Shown here in pieces: positions 40,863-50,045 of a stretch of DNA of 64,000 nucleotides. The notes under the pieces were generated by a model. It had not been told where the DNA came from, searched no databases, and was given only the letters and a program-made list of their open reading frames with translations. Numbering within the stretch: position 1 is the stretch's first letter; every line of letters begins with the position of its first letter. Both the position numbers and the translations under genes were made by a program. The DNA comes from Chloroflexi bacterium CFX6 (lineage in GTDB: Bacteria; Chloroflexota; Anaerolineae; Anaerolineales; Villigracilaceae): positions 35,260 to 99,259 of the forward strand of contig SZPG01000004.1 in NCBI GenBank assembly GCA_030263595.1, in the 5' to 3' direction.

Positions 40863-42662
40863 TTATTCCTCTTCCAGCCTCAGGACCGCCATGAACGCAT
40901 CCTGGGGGATCTCCACGTTGCCGACCATCTTGAGACGTTTCTTGCCCTTCTTCTGTTTCTCCAGAAGTTTCTTTTTGCGCGTGATGTCGCCGCCGTAACA
41001 TTTCGCCAGCACGTCCTTGCGCGTGGCTTTGACGTTGGCGCGCGAGATGACGCGTCCGCCCGCGGCTGCCTGGATGGCGACATCGAACAATTGACGCGGG
41101 ATCAACTCCTTCAGTTTGGTGATGAGGCGCTGACCCTTGTGATATGCGTCCTTCTTGTGGACGATGGTTGCCAGCGCATCCACCGACTCGCCGTTGACGA
41201 GGATCTCCAGTTTCTGCAATTCGTCGGGGCGATATTCGAGGAATTGGTAATCGAGCGAAGCATACCCTCTCGTGCGCGACTTCAGGTCGTCGAAGAAATC
41301 CACGATGATCTCCGAAAGCGGGATCTCGAAATCGAGTTGCACGCGGTGCGGCGCGGGATATTCCTGTCCCTTGAACATGCCCCTCCGCTTGGTGACCAGA
41401 TCCATGATGGGACCGTAATATTCCGTCGGCGTGATGATCTCGATGGTCATCCAGGGTTCGCGGATCTCGACGATCTGCGATTCGTCCGGCAGTTCGGCAG
41501 GCGAGTCGACCGGGATGATCTCGTCATCAATCATCAAGACCTGATATTCCACCGATGGCGCGGTGAAGAGAACGTCCAGATCGTATTCACGCTCGATGCG
41601 TTCCTGGATGATCTCCATGTGAAAGAGACCGAGGAAGCCGGCGCGGAAACCGAATCCCAGCGCCTGCGAAGTTTCGGGCTGGTAGGTCAACGATACGTCA
41701 TTGAGTTGCAGTTTTTCGAGCGCCTCGCGCAGGTCGGAATAGTCGTCCGCCTCCACGGGATAGATCCCGGCGAAGACCATCGGCTTGGGGTGGCGGTACC
41801 CAGGCAAAGGGTCCGAGGCGGGACGCGCCGCGTTCGTGATCGTATCTCCCACACGGCACTCGTGCACGGTCTTGAATCCGGTGGCGATGTATCCGACCTC
41901 CCCCGATCCCAACCTGTCAACGGGTTTCATGCCCGGCGCGAAGATGCCGATCTCGACGGGGCGCAGGTCGGCTCTCGTGGCAAACATACGCAGGACGTCG
42001 TTCTGTTTGATCATGCCCTCCACCACGCGCACGTAGGCGATGACGCCCTTGTACGGATCGTAATGTGAATCGAAAACGAGCGCGCGCAGGGGGACATCAT
42101 CCGCGTCTTTTGGAGGCGGGATAAACGTGACGATCGCCTCGAGGATCTGATCCACGTTGACGCCTTCCTTCGCCGAAATGCGGATGACCGATTCGGGCGG
42201 GACCCCGAGCAGGCTCCCGACATCCTCAGCCACTTCGTCGGGACGCGCGGAGGGCAGGTCAATTTTGTTGATGACGGGGATGACGATGAGGTCGGCGTCG
42301 AGCGCTTGATAGAGATTCGCCAGCGTCTGCGCTTCGATGCCCTGCGTGGCGTCCACAACCAGCACCGCGCCTTCACACGCCTTGAGCGCGCGGCTGACCT
42401 CGTAACCGAAGTCCACGTGACCGGGCGTATCAATCAAATTGATTTCGTACTTTTGATTGTCCCTGGCGGTGTAATACATGCGCACCGCGGAGGCTTTGAT
42501 GGTGACGCCTTTCTCGCGTTCGAGGTCCATGCTGTCCAGCACCTGCTCGGTCATCTCGCGTTCGGAGATGGCGCCGGTCAGTTGCAGCAGGCGGTCGGCA
42601 AGCGTGGATTTGCCGTGATCCACGTGGGCGATGATGCAGAAGTTGCGGATGTGGGAGGTCAT
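40863..42662 (-). CDS. lepA: Elongation factor 4 (LepA) GTPase
   Basis: A 599-residue translational GTPase, the usual LepA length. It shows the P-loop [14 protein letters not shown], the G2/G3 motifs RGVTIKAS-like and DTPGHVDF, G4 NKIDLP, the EF-G-like domains and the LepA-specific C-terminal domain ([12 protein letters not shown] near the end). It acts on the ribosome during stalled or stressed translation. A -10-like TATACT lies just upstream. Confidence 0.97.
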   Translation of the reverse strand: MTSHIRNFCIIAHVDHGKSTLADRLLQLTGAISEREMTEQVLDSMDLEREKGVTIKASAVRMYYTARDNQKYEINLIDTPGHVDFGYEVSRALKACEGAVLVVDATQGIEAQTLANLYQALDADLIVIPVINKIDLPSARPDEVAEDVGSLLGVPPESVIRISAKEGVNVDQILEAIVTFIPPPKDADDVPLRALVFDSHYDPYKGVIAYVRVVEGMIKQNDVLRMFATRADLRPVEIGIFAPGMKPVDRLGSGEVGYIATGFKTVHECRVGDTITNAARPASDPLPGYRHPKPMVFAGIYPVEADDYSDLREALEKLQLNDVSLTYQPETSQALGFGFRAGFLGLFHMEIIQERIEREYDLDVLFTAPSVEYQVLMIDDEIIPVDSPAELPDESQIVEIREPWMTIEIITPTEYYGPIMDLVTKRRGMFKGQEYPAPHRVQLDFEIPLSEIIVDFFDDLKSRTRGYASLDYQFLEYRPDELQKLEILVNGESVDALATIVHKKDAYHKGQRLITKLKELIPRQLFDVAIQAAAGGRVISRANVKATRKDVLAKCYGGDITRKKKLLEKQKKGKKRLKMVGNVEIPQDAFMAVLRLEEE

Positions 42663-42672
42663 AGGCGAAGGG

Positions 42673-42678
42673 AGTATA
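42673..42678 (-). promoter_or_regulatory. Possible -10 box of lepA
   Basis: TATACT on the minus strand is separated from the lepA ATG by only 10 nt, without a Shine-Dalgarno, the same geometry as at the GT4 gene. No clear -35 box was identified. Confidence 0.35.
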
Positions 42679-42723
42679 ACGCAGATTTTGTCACTAACGA
42701 TATTAAAATGCTTGGCCCCCTGC

Positions 42724-43911
42724 CTAGAATATCAACCCTCCCCATATAAAATCCTGCCAACCTGGGGTTGCATATTTTCCAATGATCCATTTTTGTTGTA
42801 TGTGGTGCTTTTCCGCAATCCTGCTTAATTTGTCATAATCAGAGGATGTCGGGTGATATTTCACTTCGAAAGCAATGGGAGCGGTTTTTTGCAGGACAAA
42901 ATCAATCTCGTATTCGCTCCCTTTTGCCAGATATGCCAGATCGCCAAAACGCCTCAGCTGATTGTGGATTGCATTTTCAAATAACGCGCCCTCGCTGACC
43001 TGTGCGAGGATACCGGCAATGCCATTGTCGCAAAAATATAGTTTTTTGGCGAGTGAAGCGGGCTTATCTCCACCTGCATAGGCGGGAAGCCGGCTGATAA
43101 TGTAAGTCTTTTCAAGGAATTCCAGGTATTGAAGGAGCGTGGGGCGCGAGACTCCCACAACAGAAGCAAGCTTTGTTACATCCACTTTGTTGCCGATCCG
43201 CAAAGCCAGCACATGTAACAACTTTTGCAACTCACCCATCTTTTGAAAATCCGCCAGTGTGCGGACATCAATGTTGATATACGACGAAAAGATATCGTTG
43301 AGAATATCTTTGCGAGCCGCAGGACGCTTCTCCAAAACGACATCGGGCAGGCCGCCATATAACAGGTAATCTTCGTAATATTCTTTTAGACGCTCAAATT
43401 CGTAGGGGTCGAAGCGCATCTGATCGAACTGCCCGCGCATTTGATAAGTTACTCCTCGAAAATCGAGAAACTCGCCGAAAGTCAACGGGTACATTTCAAA
43501 TACAACCTTGCGCCCGGCAAGCGACTCGGTGAAGTAATTCTTCAAGTAAAACGAACTGGACCCTGTCAAAAGAAATTTGATTTGGTAATGATCCGAAAGA
43601 TACTTGACCACGCTGGGTAGGTTTGGCACATACTGGATCTCATCCAATGCCACTGTCATGGGTTGGCTGGGGTCCAATCCCCGGTTGCGCAGGAAGTTAA
43701 TGACCAGGTCATAGTTATCCTCCTGAAAGACAGCGCGCTGGTCGAGTCTTTCCAGGTCGAGATAAATTTTGTTTTTCGAATTTACTTTTTCGAGCAGCCA
43801 GTACAGGGACGTGGTTTTTCCCACGCGGCGCATTCCCGTGATCACAATTGTCCGTGGGTCAGCCAGAGCATCCTGCAAGGAGGAAAAGAGATAACGAGGA
43901 TAGGGGGACAT
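42724..43911 (-). CDS. AAA-family ATPase with DUF4143 C-terminal domain
   Basis: A 395-residue protein of the AAA_14/DUF4143 group. Walker A is GMRRVGKTT (about 26-34), Walker B is [10 protein letters not shown], followed by [10 protein letters not shown]. The C-terminal DUF4143 part contains a winged-helix-like segment ([19 protein letters not shown]) and an endonuclease-like core, EIDFVLQK and IAFEVKY. Members are widespread and often linked to mobile or defence DNA, but none has a firm function. The gene stands alone and is somewhat AT-rich. The 159-nt gap to 44071 shows nothing recognisable. Confidence 0.9.
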   Translation of the reverse strand: MSPYPRYLFSSLQDALADPRTIVITGMRRVGKTTSLYWLLEKVNSKNKIYLDLERLDQRAVFQEDNYDLVINFLRNRGLDPSQPMTVALDEIQYVPNLPSVVKYLSDHYQIKFLLTGSSSFYLKNYFTESLAGRKVVFEMYPLTFGEFLDFRGVTYQMRGQFDQMRFDPYEFERLKEYYEDYLLYGGLPDVVLEKRPAARKDILNDIFSSYINIDVRTLADFQKMGELQKLLHVLALRIGNKVDVTKLASVVGVSRPTLLQYLEFLEKTYIISRLPAYAGGDKPASLAKKLYFCDNGIAGILAQVSEGALFENAIHNQLRRFGDLAYLAKGSEYEIDFVLQKTAPIAFEVKYHPTSSDYDKLSRIAEKHHIQQKWIIGKYATPGWQDFIWGGLIF

Positions 43912-44070
43912 GTTTCCATTTTACAAAAAACCGATATTCTTGTAAAGCGGCGTTTTACAGTGTGGCTCCGCAGTGAAGGTTTTCCCCCCGACCTATGTCC
44001 AATCCAGTAGAATGACCGTCATCGCCGTAAACGCCGCGCACGTATATCTGATTGGCCCCTTGTGACTGTG

Positions 44071-44898
44071 TTACCTCCCCCTCGCCTTCTTCCATCCGAA
44101 CGCGAGAATGAAGAACACGGTGGCGGTCAGCACGATTGCCGCGCCGGAAGCGACGCTCAGATAGAACGAGAGATACAAACCGATCACGCCGGAAAGGGAG
44201 GCAATCAGCGCGGCAAGAAGCATCATCGTGGACAGGCGATTCGTCAGCAGGTAGGCGGTCGCCGCGGGGGTGACGAGCATGGCGACCATCAACGCCACGC
44301 CGACGGTTTGAAGCGAGACCGCCACAGTCACCGCGATGAGCGCCAGCAGCAGGTTGTTCAACATTCCAACAGGGAGGCGCAACGTGACCGCCAGGATCGG
44401 GTCGAAGGACAGGGTCATGAATTCCTTGTAGAATGCGAAGACGGTCAGGAGGACGATCCCGCCGAAGATCAGGATCAGCCACAGGCTTTGGGTCGAGACG
44501 CTCAACACATCCCCGAAAAGAAAGTGACTCAAATCCACGGCGTAACTGCGGACGGTGGAGATCAGCGCGATGCCGAGCGCAAACATCCCCGCGAAGATGA
44601 TCCCGATGGCGGTGTCCTCCCTGATCTCGGCGTTCTTGCTGATCGCGCCGATTCCCAACGCGGCAACGATGGCGGTGCCCAACGCCCACCAGAACAGGAC
44701 GTCGCGCGCGCCGCCGCTGATGAGATAGCCCAATGCAATACCGGGCAATATCGTATGAGCAAGCGCATCGCCGAAGAACGCCATGCCGCGCAGGACGACG
44801 TACGTGCCGACCACCGCGCAGACGATGCCGACGAGGACTGCGGCGATCATGCCGCGTTGCATGAATTCATAGGAGAGGGGTTGGAGGAGGAAAGACAT
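44071..44898 (-). CDS. Zinc/manganese ABC transporter permease (ABC-3 family)
   Basis: A 275-residue membrane permease with about eight helices. It has the ABC-3 signatures VLRGMAFFGDALAHTILPGIA and SLQTVGVALMVAMLVTPAATAYL. It is the last gene of the fur-znuA-znuC-znuB-like run, 6 nt after the ATPase gene. Zn versus Mn specificity cannot be fixed from the permease. Confidence 0.93.
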   Translation of the reverse strand: MSFLLQPLSYEFMQRGMIAAVLVGIVCAVVGTYVVLRGMAFFGDALAHTILPGIALGYLISGGARDVLFWWALGTAIVAALGIGAISKNAEIREDTAIGIIFAGMFALGIALISTVRSYAVDLSHFLFGDVLSVSTQSLWLILIFGGIVLLTVFAFYKEFMTLSFDPILAVTLRLPVGMLNNLLLALIAVTVAVSLQTVGVALMVAMLVTPAATAYLLTNRLSTMMLLAALIASLSGVIGLYLSFYLSVASGAAIVLTATVFFILAFGWKKARGR

Positions 44899-44904
44899 CG
44901 TAGA

Positions 44905-45696
44905 TTATTCTTCGGGCGGGCAACACTCATCCACCAATACCGCCCCTTCCGAATTGATCTTCATGCGCCCGCCGTAAGCCTTCAATAAGTTATCCGCCTG
45001 CATGACCACATTCGGTTCGCCAAACGAAACGATCCGATGATTGAGCAGCATGATACGGTCGAAATGGGTCGCGGCTTGATCGAGATCGTGTGTGGCGACC
45101 ATCACGGTGACATTTTCCCTCTTGAGGCGATCCAGCAATCCCAGAATACCCTCCTGCGACGGCGTATCCAGTCCCGTGAGCGGCTCGTCCATCAGCATCA
45201 ATTCCGCCTCCTGCGCGAGGGCGCGGGCGATGAACATGCGTTGTTGTTGTCCGCCCGATAACTGGCTGATCTGGCGCGTTGCGAGGTCCGAAAGGTCAAC
45301 CGTCTCCAGCGCGTGATGAACGAACCCCCAATCCCTTTTGCGGGGAAAGTTGAGCGGACCGAGTTTCGCGGAACGCCCCATCATCACCACGTCCGCGACC
45401 GTGACCGGGAAATTCCAATCCACCTGCGAACGTTGCGGAATGTACGCGATGCACACGTGCCTGCCCGGCTTCGAACCGAAGATGTTCACCTCCCCGGAGT
45501 TCGGCTGCAGCACACCCGCCACCACCTTGAACAACGTGCTTTTCCCCGCGCCGTTCGGTCCCACCACCGCGATGCGTTCGCCCTCGCGCAAATGAAACGT
45601 GACGTCCTCGAGCGCCGCGCGCCCGTTATAACGCACGCTGACGCGCGAAACGTCCAAAATGGGCTGGTCGGTTCGATGGTAAGAGTGTGGGTACAT
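44905..45696 (-). CDS. Zinc/manganese ABC transporter ATP-binding protein
   Basis: A 263-residue ATPase: Walker A GPNGAGKST, Q-loop YIPQRSQVDW, signature LSGGQQQR, Walker B LMLMDEP and H-loop VATHDLD, all intact. The YIPQR Q-loop is typical of Zn/Mn transporters of the ZnuC/MntB group. The C-terminal tail ends in DECCPPEE, a possible metal-binding cysteine pair absent from most homologues. Confidence 0.95.
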   Translation of the reverse strand: MYPHSYHRTDQPILDVSRVSVRYNGRAALEDVTFHLREGERIAVVGPNGAGKSTLFKVVAGVLQPNSGEVNIFGSKPGRHVCIAYIPQRSQVDWNFPVTVADVVMMGRSAKLGPLNFPRKRDWGFVHHALETVDLSDLATRQISQLSGGQQQRMFIARALAQEAELMLMDEPLTGLDTPSQEGILGLLDRLKRENVTVMVATHDLDQAATHFDRIMLLNHRIVSFGEPNVVMQADNLLKAYGGRMKINSEGAVLVDECCPPEE

Positions 45697-45732
45697 GATT
45701 TCCTCCTCTCTCCTTGCGGACGAGGGATGAGG

Positions 45733-46683
45733 TCAACGCAACGCCTCGACGATCAACGAAACATTGTACTTCATCATGTCAACATACGTCCCTGCGGGCG
45801 CGCCGTCCGTAAGCGACTCGAGATGCAATCCGCCCACCACCTCCACGCCCGTTTCGGCGGAGATTTGATCCGCCAGAGTAGCGTTCTCCACTTCATCCAG
45901 AAAAATGGCGGGCGCGCCGGACGATTTGATCGCCTCGATCGCCGCCGCCACCTCGCGCGCCGACGCGCTCGCGTCCGAACTGAAACTCGGCAGGATCGTA
46001 TCCACGATCGTAAAACCGTAACGCCCGGCAAAATACCCCAACGCCCCGTGATTGGTCACCAACAGGCGGCGTTCAACGGGGATGGCGCCCACCTGTTCGA
46101 CGATCCACGCATCCAGTTCCCTGAGTTTTGCAATGTAGGCGTCGGCGTTGGCTTTATAGATCTCCGCGCCTTCGGGATCGGCTTGACCCAAACCATCGCG
46201 GATGTTCTCCACGTATTTGACGACGAGAGTCGGGTCCAGCCATAGATGGGGATCGCCCGCCTCATGCCCACCCGAACCTGATCCTGTTTCATCGGCATTT
46301 TCCACGCCCTGACCTTCCCCCATTTCGCGCGGCTTCAGCCCATCCGTCGCGACGACGACCAGCCTTTCGCCGTCCGCGCTTTCGAGCAGGGATTCGATGA
46401 AGTGTTCGTACTCGATACCATTCAGGATCAACACATTGCTAGCGGAGATCTTCACCACATCGGCCGGCGTTGCCTGATACGCGTGCGGATCCGCGCCGAT
46501 GGGGAGCAGGGACTCCACGTGCGCGCGGTCGCCCGCCACGTTTTGGGCGATGTCCGCGAGGAAGGAGGTGGAGGCGAGGACCTTCAAGCCGCGGTCGCTG
46601 CCCGGGACGGCGGACCCGCACGCAGTCAGGAAAAGAACCGAGAGGGCGATCATCCCGATCGCGTCATTGACAAACCGTTTCAA
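45733..46683 (-). CDS. Zinc/manganese-binding lipoprotein (ZnuA/TroA family)
   Basis: A 316-residue solute-binding lipoprotein. The TTG at 46683 was chosen because a GGAG lies 6 nt upstream and it supplies the basic Lys-Arg signal start; the lipobox is LTAC with Cys22. Metal ligands of cluster A-I proteins are present: His67 (GADPHAY), His146 (DPHLW) and His212 (TNHGALGYF), plus an acidic residue late in the chain (FLDEVENA). Between the first two lies a Gly/Ser/Glu loop with one His, shorter than the His-rich loop of classical ZnuA. It delivers Zn2+ or Mn2+ to the permease. Confidence 0.92.
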   Translation of the reverse strand: MKRFVNDAIGMIALSVLFLTACGSAVPGSDRGLKVLASTSFLADIAQNVAGDRAHVESLLPIGADPHAYQATPADVVKISASNVLILNGIEYEHFIESLLESADGERLVVVATDGLKPREMGEGQGVENADETGSGSGGHEAGDPHLWLDPTLVVKYVENIRDGLGQADPEGAEIYKANADAYIAKLRELDAWIVEQVGAIPVERRLLVTNHGALGYFAGRYGFTIVDTILPSFSSDASASAREVAAAIEAIKSSGAPAIFLDEVENATLADQISAETGVEVVGGLHLESLTDGAPAGTYVDMMKYNVSLIVEALR

Positions 46684-46780
46684 TTGGAACTCCGAATTTT
46701 ATCCCCCGCGAAACGCGAGGGAGGAATTTTTGGGCTCAGGGAGCCTGCTCCCGTAACCCAACGGCAAATCGCCGCAAAAT

Positions 46781-47197
46781 CTAACGGCAGTTCGCGCACA
46801 AGCCGAAGAGTTGCAGCCAGTGATCCAGGATCTGATAGCCTGTCTTCCTGGCGATCGCATTGGTCAACGTTTCGAGATCGTCGCCGTCGAAGAACGCCGC
46901 CTGACCGCAGTTCCGGCACAACAACAAATGCTGGTGACCGACGCCCGCTGCAATGAACGCCTGGCATCCCTGCGGCTGGTGCACGCGCTGGATGAGGCGC
47001 AGTTCCTCCAGTTTCTCGAGCGTGCGATAGACCGTGACCAACCCGAGGGCGCGATACTTTTTCCGCGCCATGTCGAAGACCTCGACAGGGGTGAGCGCGC
47101 GCGTGGTCTTTTCCACCGTTTCGACGACCGCCCGCCGCGCCTTCGTGAGGCGGTATCCGTTGTCGCGCAGTTGCTCCAGCCAGGCGTCAGCGGGCAT
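46781..47197 (-). CDS. Fur-family metal regulator (Zur-like)
   Basis: A 138-residue repressor: winged-helix domain (GYRLTKARRAVVE, LGLVTVYRTLEKL) and a C-terminal dimerisation domain. Metal-site residues include the GHQH pair (His88, His90) and two CxxC pairs, Cys94-Cys97 and Cys134-Cys137, the structural zinc site. It heads the transporter operon, 97 nt before the binding-protein gene, and a palindromic operator overlaps its own promoter. Zur is preferred to Fur or Mur because the operon is a ZnuABC-type importer, but Mn regulation is possible. Confidence 0.9.
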   Translation of the reverse strand: MPADAWLEQLRDNGYRLTKARRAVVETVEKTTRALTPVEVFDMARKKYRALGLVTVYRTLEKLEELRLIQRVHQPQGCQAFIAAGVGHQHLLLCRNCGQAAFFDGDDLETLTNAIARKTGYQILDHWLQLFGLCANCR

Positions 47198-47210
47198 GAG
47201 GGTCTTTTTC

Positions 47211-47235
47211 CTTATTGAAAATCATTTTCAATAAG
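47211..47235. promoter_or_regulatory. Perfect palindromic Fur/Zur-type operator
   Basis: Twelve-base perfect arms surround one central base. The left arm is CTTATTGAAAAT and the right arm its exact reverse complement. The GAAAAT-N-ATTTTC centre fits Fur-superfamily boxes. It lies 14 nt upstream of the regulator start and abuts the -10 box, so binding would block transcription of the regulator and the transporter operon. Confidence 0.88.
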
Positions 47236-47261
47236 TATAGTCGAAAAGAAAAGGGCGTCAA
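47234..47261 (-). promoter_or_regulatory. Promoter of the regulator-transporter operon
   Basis: TTGACG (47261-47256), a 16-nt spacer and TATACT (47239-47234) lie on the minus strand. The -10 box runs into the operator at 47235, which explains metal-dependent repression. Confidence 0.72.
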
Positions 47262-47289
47262 GTGGATGCGCCCCATCTCTCAGCGCTCT

Positions 47290-47466
47290 CTAACTTCGCC
47301 AGATGAACGTGTGGTAGACGACCGAAGCGGAAAGGAGCAGCGCGATGACCGCTCCTGTGATCTTTGCGATCGGTTTGCGGTGTGTCGCAGGTTTATCGAG
47401 TTGGCTTGCATTCAACCTTGCCCCCACCGCGGCGGCCGCGGGGATGGCGGCGCAGATCATACACAT
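47290..47466 (-). CDS. Small CxxC membrane protein of the metal regulon
   Basis: A 58-residue protein starting MCMICAAIPAAAAVGA, with an AAAGGAG ribosome site 6 nt upstream. It has an N-terminal CxxC (Cys2, Cys5) followed by a hydrophobic stretch, a polar middle (LDKPATHRKP) and a C-terminal membrane helix (ITGAVIALLLSASVVYH). It is transcribed toward the regulator gene and preceded by an operator-like sequence at 47495. It may be a metal-handling miniprotein; no family was recognised. Confidence 0.65.
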   Translation of the reverse strand: MCMICAAIPAAAAVGARLNASQLDKPATHRKPIAKITGAVIALLLSASVVYHTFIWRS

Positions 47467-47494
47467 GTAAAACTCCTTTACTTCTTTGAGAGGG

Positions 47495-47517
47495 TATTTT
47501 GAAAATCGTTGGCAATG
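47495..47517. promoter_or_regulatory. Operator-like sequence upstream of the CxxC miniprotein gene
   Basis: TTTTGAAAATC followed by GTTGGCAATG matches 17 of 25 positions of the perfect operator at 47211-47235, with the left half-site fully kept. It lies about 30 nt before the small gene's ATG. Confidence 0.45.
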
Positions 47518-47607
47518 CGTAGGAGACTTTCTATAACGTCGCCGGATGCGCCAGAGAACGCATTCCACGCATGGTTTTCTGGGTGGAAAGAAATTTCGAA
47601 ACACTCG

Positions 47608-48156
47608 CTAATCCAATTCATTGCTTTCGTGCGGGAGGATTTCCTTCTTGAGCAGGAAGTACGCGCCGGTGAAGTGATCGTCCACGCTGTGGACCAGCAT
47701 CGAGCGCCTTTGTGGAATGAAGGCGACGACCTCCCAGCCCTGAAGCCCGTGATTATCGAGCAGAGGCACGTTATATTCGTCCCTGAGCGGGTCGTCCCCC
47801 ATGAGCGCGGCGGCGGGCAGGTAAGCCATCTTGTAACGGAAGACCTTTCCTCCGCTTTGAATGCGTTTTCTCGCCGTCTCGATGTGAATGCGGCGTTCGC
47901 GTTCGCGCTCGGCTCCGATCTCGTTCTTCATCCTTGCCAGGTCCGGGGAATTGAATATTTCCCGCGCCACTTCGAGTATCTCCTCGTCGTCGCTCATCAG
48001 GGAGGTGAGGAGGAATTCGTAGCCGCGCCGGTCGCCGAGTTTGACCAGTCCCTCCGCCGCTTCGAGTTGGACCAGCCAATCCTCGTCCTCGGTCATCAGT
48101 TCGTGGAGCGTTTCGCGATCGCGCATTCTGACAAGTTCGTCTATATGGGTGGACAT
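47608..48156 (-). CDS. Hypothetical protein: HEAT-like helices plus DUF4177-like domain
   Basis: A 182-residue soluble protein. The N-terminal 75 residues are helical repeats of HEAT style (DWLVQLEAAEGLVKLGDRRGYEFLLTSL in pieces). After a charged linker (GAERERERRIHIETARKRI) the C-terminal part reads KVFRYKMAYLPA, LLDNHGLQGWEVVAFIPQ and YFLLKKE, the pattern of DUF4177-like domains. The pairing is unusual. No enzymatic residues are evident. Confidence 0.6.
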   Translation of the reverse strand: MSTHIDELVRMRDRETLHELMTEDEDWLVQLEAAEGLVKLGDRRGYEFLLTSLMSDDEEILEVAREIFNSPDLARMKNEIGAERERERRIHIETARKRIQSGGKVFRYKMAYLPAAALMGDDPLRDEYNVPLLDNHGLQGWEVVAFIPQRRSMLVHSVDDHFTGAYFLLKKEILPHESNELD

Positions 48157-48284
48157 GTCACCTCCGTGTATGGGACGCGCCTAACATTATTGTAACATCC
48201 CGCCGTAAACATTACCGTTTTGTGGGGGGTGTCCCCGGCGGGAATGGATTATCATTCGAGGCATAAAATTCATCGAGAAGCATT

Positions 48285-49412
48285 ATGTTGAAGAAATTTT
48301 TTGGCGATACCCTGACCGATCTCGGGCATCTTGAAGGCGATTATCGCGTTTCCCAGTTGAAGAGCGACATTTCGCAAAGCATCCTGTACATGATCATCGT
48401 CAGCGCCGGCGGGCTGGCAATGTTGAAGGTGGACGCCATGTTGTTCAGGGAGCGTTCCGACCTGTTCGTGCTGATGGCTGCGTCGCGGGTCGGCTACGTG
48501 CTGGTCACGGCTGTGTTTGGGACCATCCTGAGCAGGACGACCCGCGTGCGCGTCTTCGACCGCGTGCTGTTCGGCTGGATGCTCTTCACGATCGTTTGTT
48601 TGGGGCTGGCAAACTTTACGCGTCCTCCGTACTATCTCGCGACCGCCATTGACATCCTCGTGCCTTTCGCCATCTACGCGCTTTCCCCCCTCAAATTGAA
48701 GTACACGATCGCGCTGGCGGTCGGTTTTTCGGCGGGGACGATCTACGTGGGCTATTTTCACAAATCCGGTGTGGATCCCATTCTCATGAACGACGTCGCC
48801 CTCGCGCTCGGCGTCGTCCACTTGTTGGGATGGATCTCCACCTTGCAGATCCAGACCTACCGCCGCAAATCGTTCCGGGCTTTCATTGACGAAAAGGACG
48901 CCAAGGAAATGGTGGCGTATCTCGCGAACATTGACCCGCTCACAAAAAGCCTGACGCGGCGTCAGTTCATGAACATCGCCGAAAGCGAGTTCCGCCGTTT
49001 TACGCGCTATCGCAGGCCCCTCTCCCTCCTGATCCTCGACGCGGATCTCTTCAAGAAGATCAACGACACCTACGGGCATCACGCCGGGGACCTTACCCTG
49101 CGGAGTCTTTCGCTCGTGGCGATGGAACAAAAACGCGCCCAGGATACGTTCGGCAGGCTGGGCGGCGAGGAGTTTGCGCTCCTCATGCCGGAGACCACGC
49201 TCACCCAGGCGCTCGTGGTCGCGGAACGCATCCGAAAAACGTGGGCGGACTCGCCGGTCAACCTGGACGGGGAACTGATCCACTCGACGATCAGCGTCGG
49301 CGTGGCGGAGGCGCTCGAAACCGACCAATCGCTCGAAGACCTCCTGCGCCGCGCAGACCGAATGTTATACAAGGCAAAAAGTTTCGGGCGCAACCGGGTC
49401 GCGGCGAATTGA
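48285..49412 (+). CDS. Membrane-bound diguanylate cyclase (GGDEF)
   Basis: A 375-residue protein with about six membrane helices (residues about 30-190) and a C-terminal GGDEF domain. The active-site loop is GGEEF (293-297), the metal/GTP residues in DADLFKKINDTYGH are present, and an inhibitory RxxD site (Arg284-Asp287) lies five residues before GGEEF, so the enzyme should be active and product-inhibited. Nothing in the N-terminus names the signal. Its c-di-GMP effectors are not in the window. Confidence 0.93.
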   Translation: MLKKFFGDTLTDLGHLEGDYRVSQLKSDISQSILYMIIVSAGGLAMLKVDAMLFRERSDLFVLMAASRVGYVLVTAVFGTILSRTTRVRVFDRVLFGWMLFTIVCLGLANFTRPPYYLATAIDILVPFAIYALSPLKLKYTIALAVGFSAGTIYVGYFHKSGVDPILMNDVALALGVVHLLGWISTLQIQTYRRKSFRAFIDEKDAKEMVAYLANIDPLTKSLTRRQFMNIAESEFRRFTRYRRPLSLLILDADLFKKINDTYGHHAGDLTLRSLSLVAMEQKRAQDTFGRLGGEEFALLMPETTLTQALVVAERIRKTWADSPVNLDGELIHSTISVGVAEALETDQSLEDLLRRADRMLYKAKSFGRNRVAAN

Positions 49413-49469
49413 CCGATGACCTGCTGCGTAGTGGACGTTCTCTAACGTCCTACGCAGCAGCGGCAATTC

Positions 49470-49619
49470 TTATCTTCCGGCGCTTTGGAGGATAATGAAT
49501 ACGATCAATGCCGCAACCAGGAGGATGGCGATCTGTGTGCCTGGGCGCATGAACACCGAACGGCGGCGATATTCCGGGTTCCTTCGGCGGCGACGGTAGG
49601 TTGGGTATCTTCCAGGCAT
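49470..49619 (-). CDS. Small arginine-rich single-span membrane protein
   Basis: A 49-residue ORF with GAGGAG just upstream of the ATG at 49619. The first 25 residues are strongly basic (PTYRRRRRNPEYRRR); the remainder is one membrane helix (IAILLVAALIVFIIL). The good ribosome site, the clean topology and the tight spacing to neighbours support a real gene. The function is unknown. Confidence 0.55.
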   Translation of the reverse strand: MPGRYPTYRRRRRNPEYRRRSVFMRPGTQIAILLVAALIVFIILQSAGR

Positions 49620-49638
49620 ATCTCCTCACTAACGACGA

Positions 49639-50034
49639 TCAAAATGACCGGATGGCGCTCTCGAGGTCGCTAAAGACCTTGAAGAAGAGTTTCAAGCCCG
49701 CATTCTCGATGGTCTTTTCCACTTCCGGCCGGGGGTCGAGCAGTTTGACGCGTTTGCGCGCGTTGCTGCTGTGCGTGAAATCGGGGTTTTCGCCCTCCTC
49801 CACCTTGTGCGCCGCGCCGCTATAGATCAACGCGATCTTGTGGATGGCGACTTGTCCCGCGCTGCTGATACCGGTCACCTCGCCCAGGTCAATGACGAGG
49901 CTGCGGGCTGGGTTGTCGTAGAGTTCGCGCGCCTTGTCCACGATTTCCATGAAGTTCGATGCGTTGATCTCGCCCCTGAGTCTCATCACGGCAACGGGTT
50001 CCCTTTCCTGTTCGATGGAGATGTTGATTTCCAT
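49639..50034 (-). CDS. STAS-domain protein (anti-sigma-factor-antagonist-like), copy 1
   Basis: A 131-residue single-domain STAS protein. LVIDLGEVTGISSAGQVAIHKIAL contains the conserved Asp-x-x-x-x-x-Ser-Ser-Ala-Gly region in which a Ser is phosphorylated in SpoIIAA-type proteins. An insertion after helix 2 (about 75-95) is shared with the other copy at 51417. The two copies flank a ferric-reductase-like gene, suggesting one regulatory unit. No kinase partner is adjacent. Confidence 0.85.
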   Translation of the reverse strand: MEINISIEQEREPVAVMRLRGEINASNFMEIVDKARELYDNPARSLVIDLGEVTGISSAGQVAIHKIALIYSGAAHKVEEGENPDFTHSSNARKRVKLLDPRPEVEKTIENAGLKLFFKVFSDLESAIRSF

Positions 50035-50045
50035 GCCGGGCTCCT

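Noticed and set aside
42724..43911. DUF4143 ATPase considered as part of a defence operon
   Set aside because: It stands alone between lepA and an ABC transporter, with no partner gene; the family is widespread without proven defence function.
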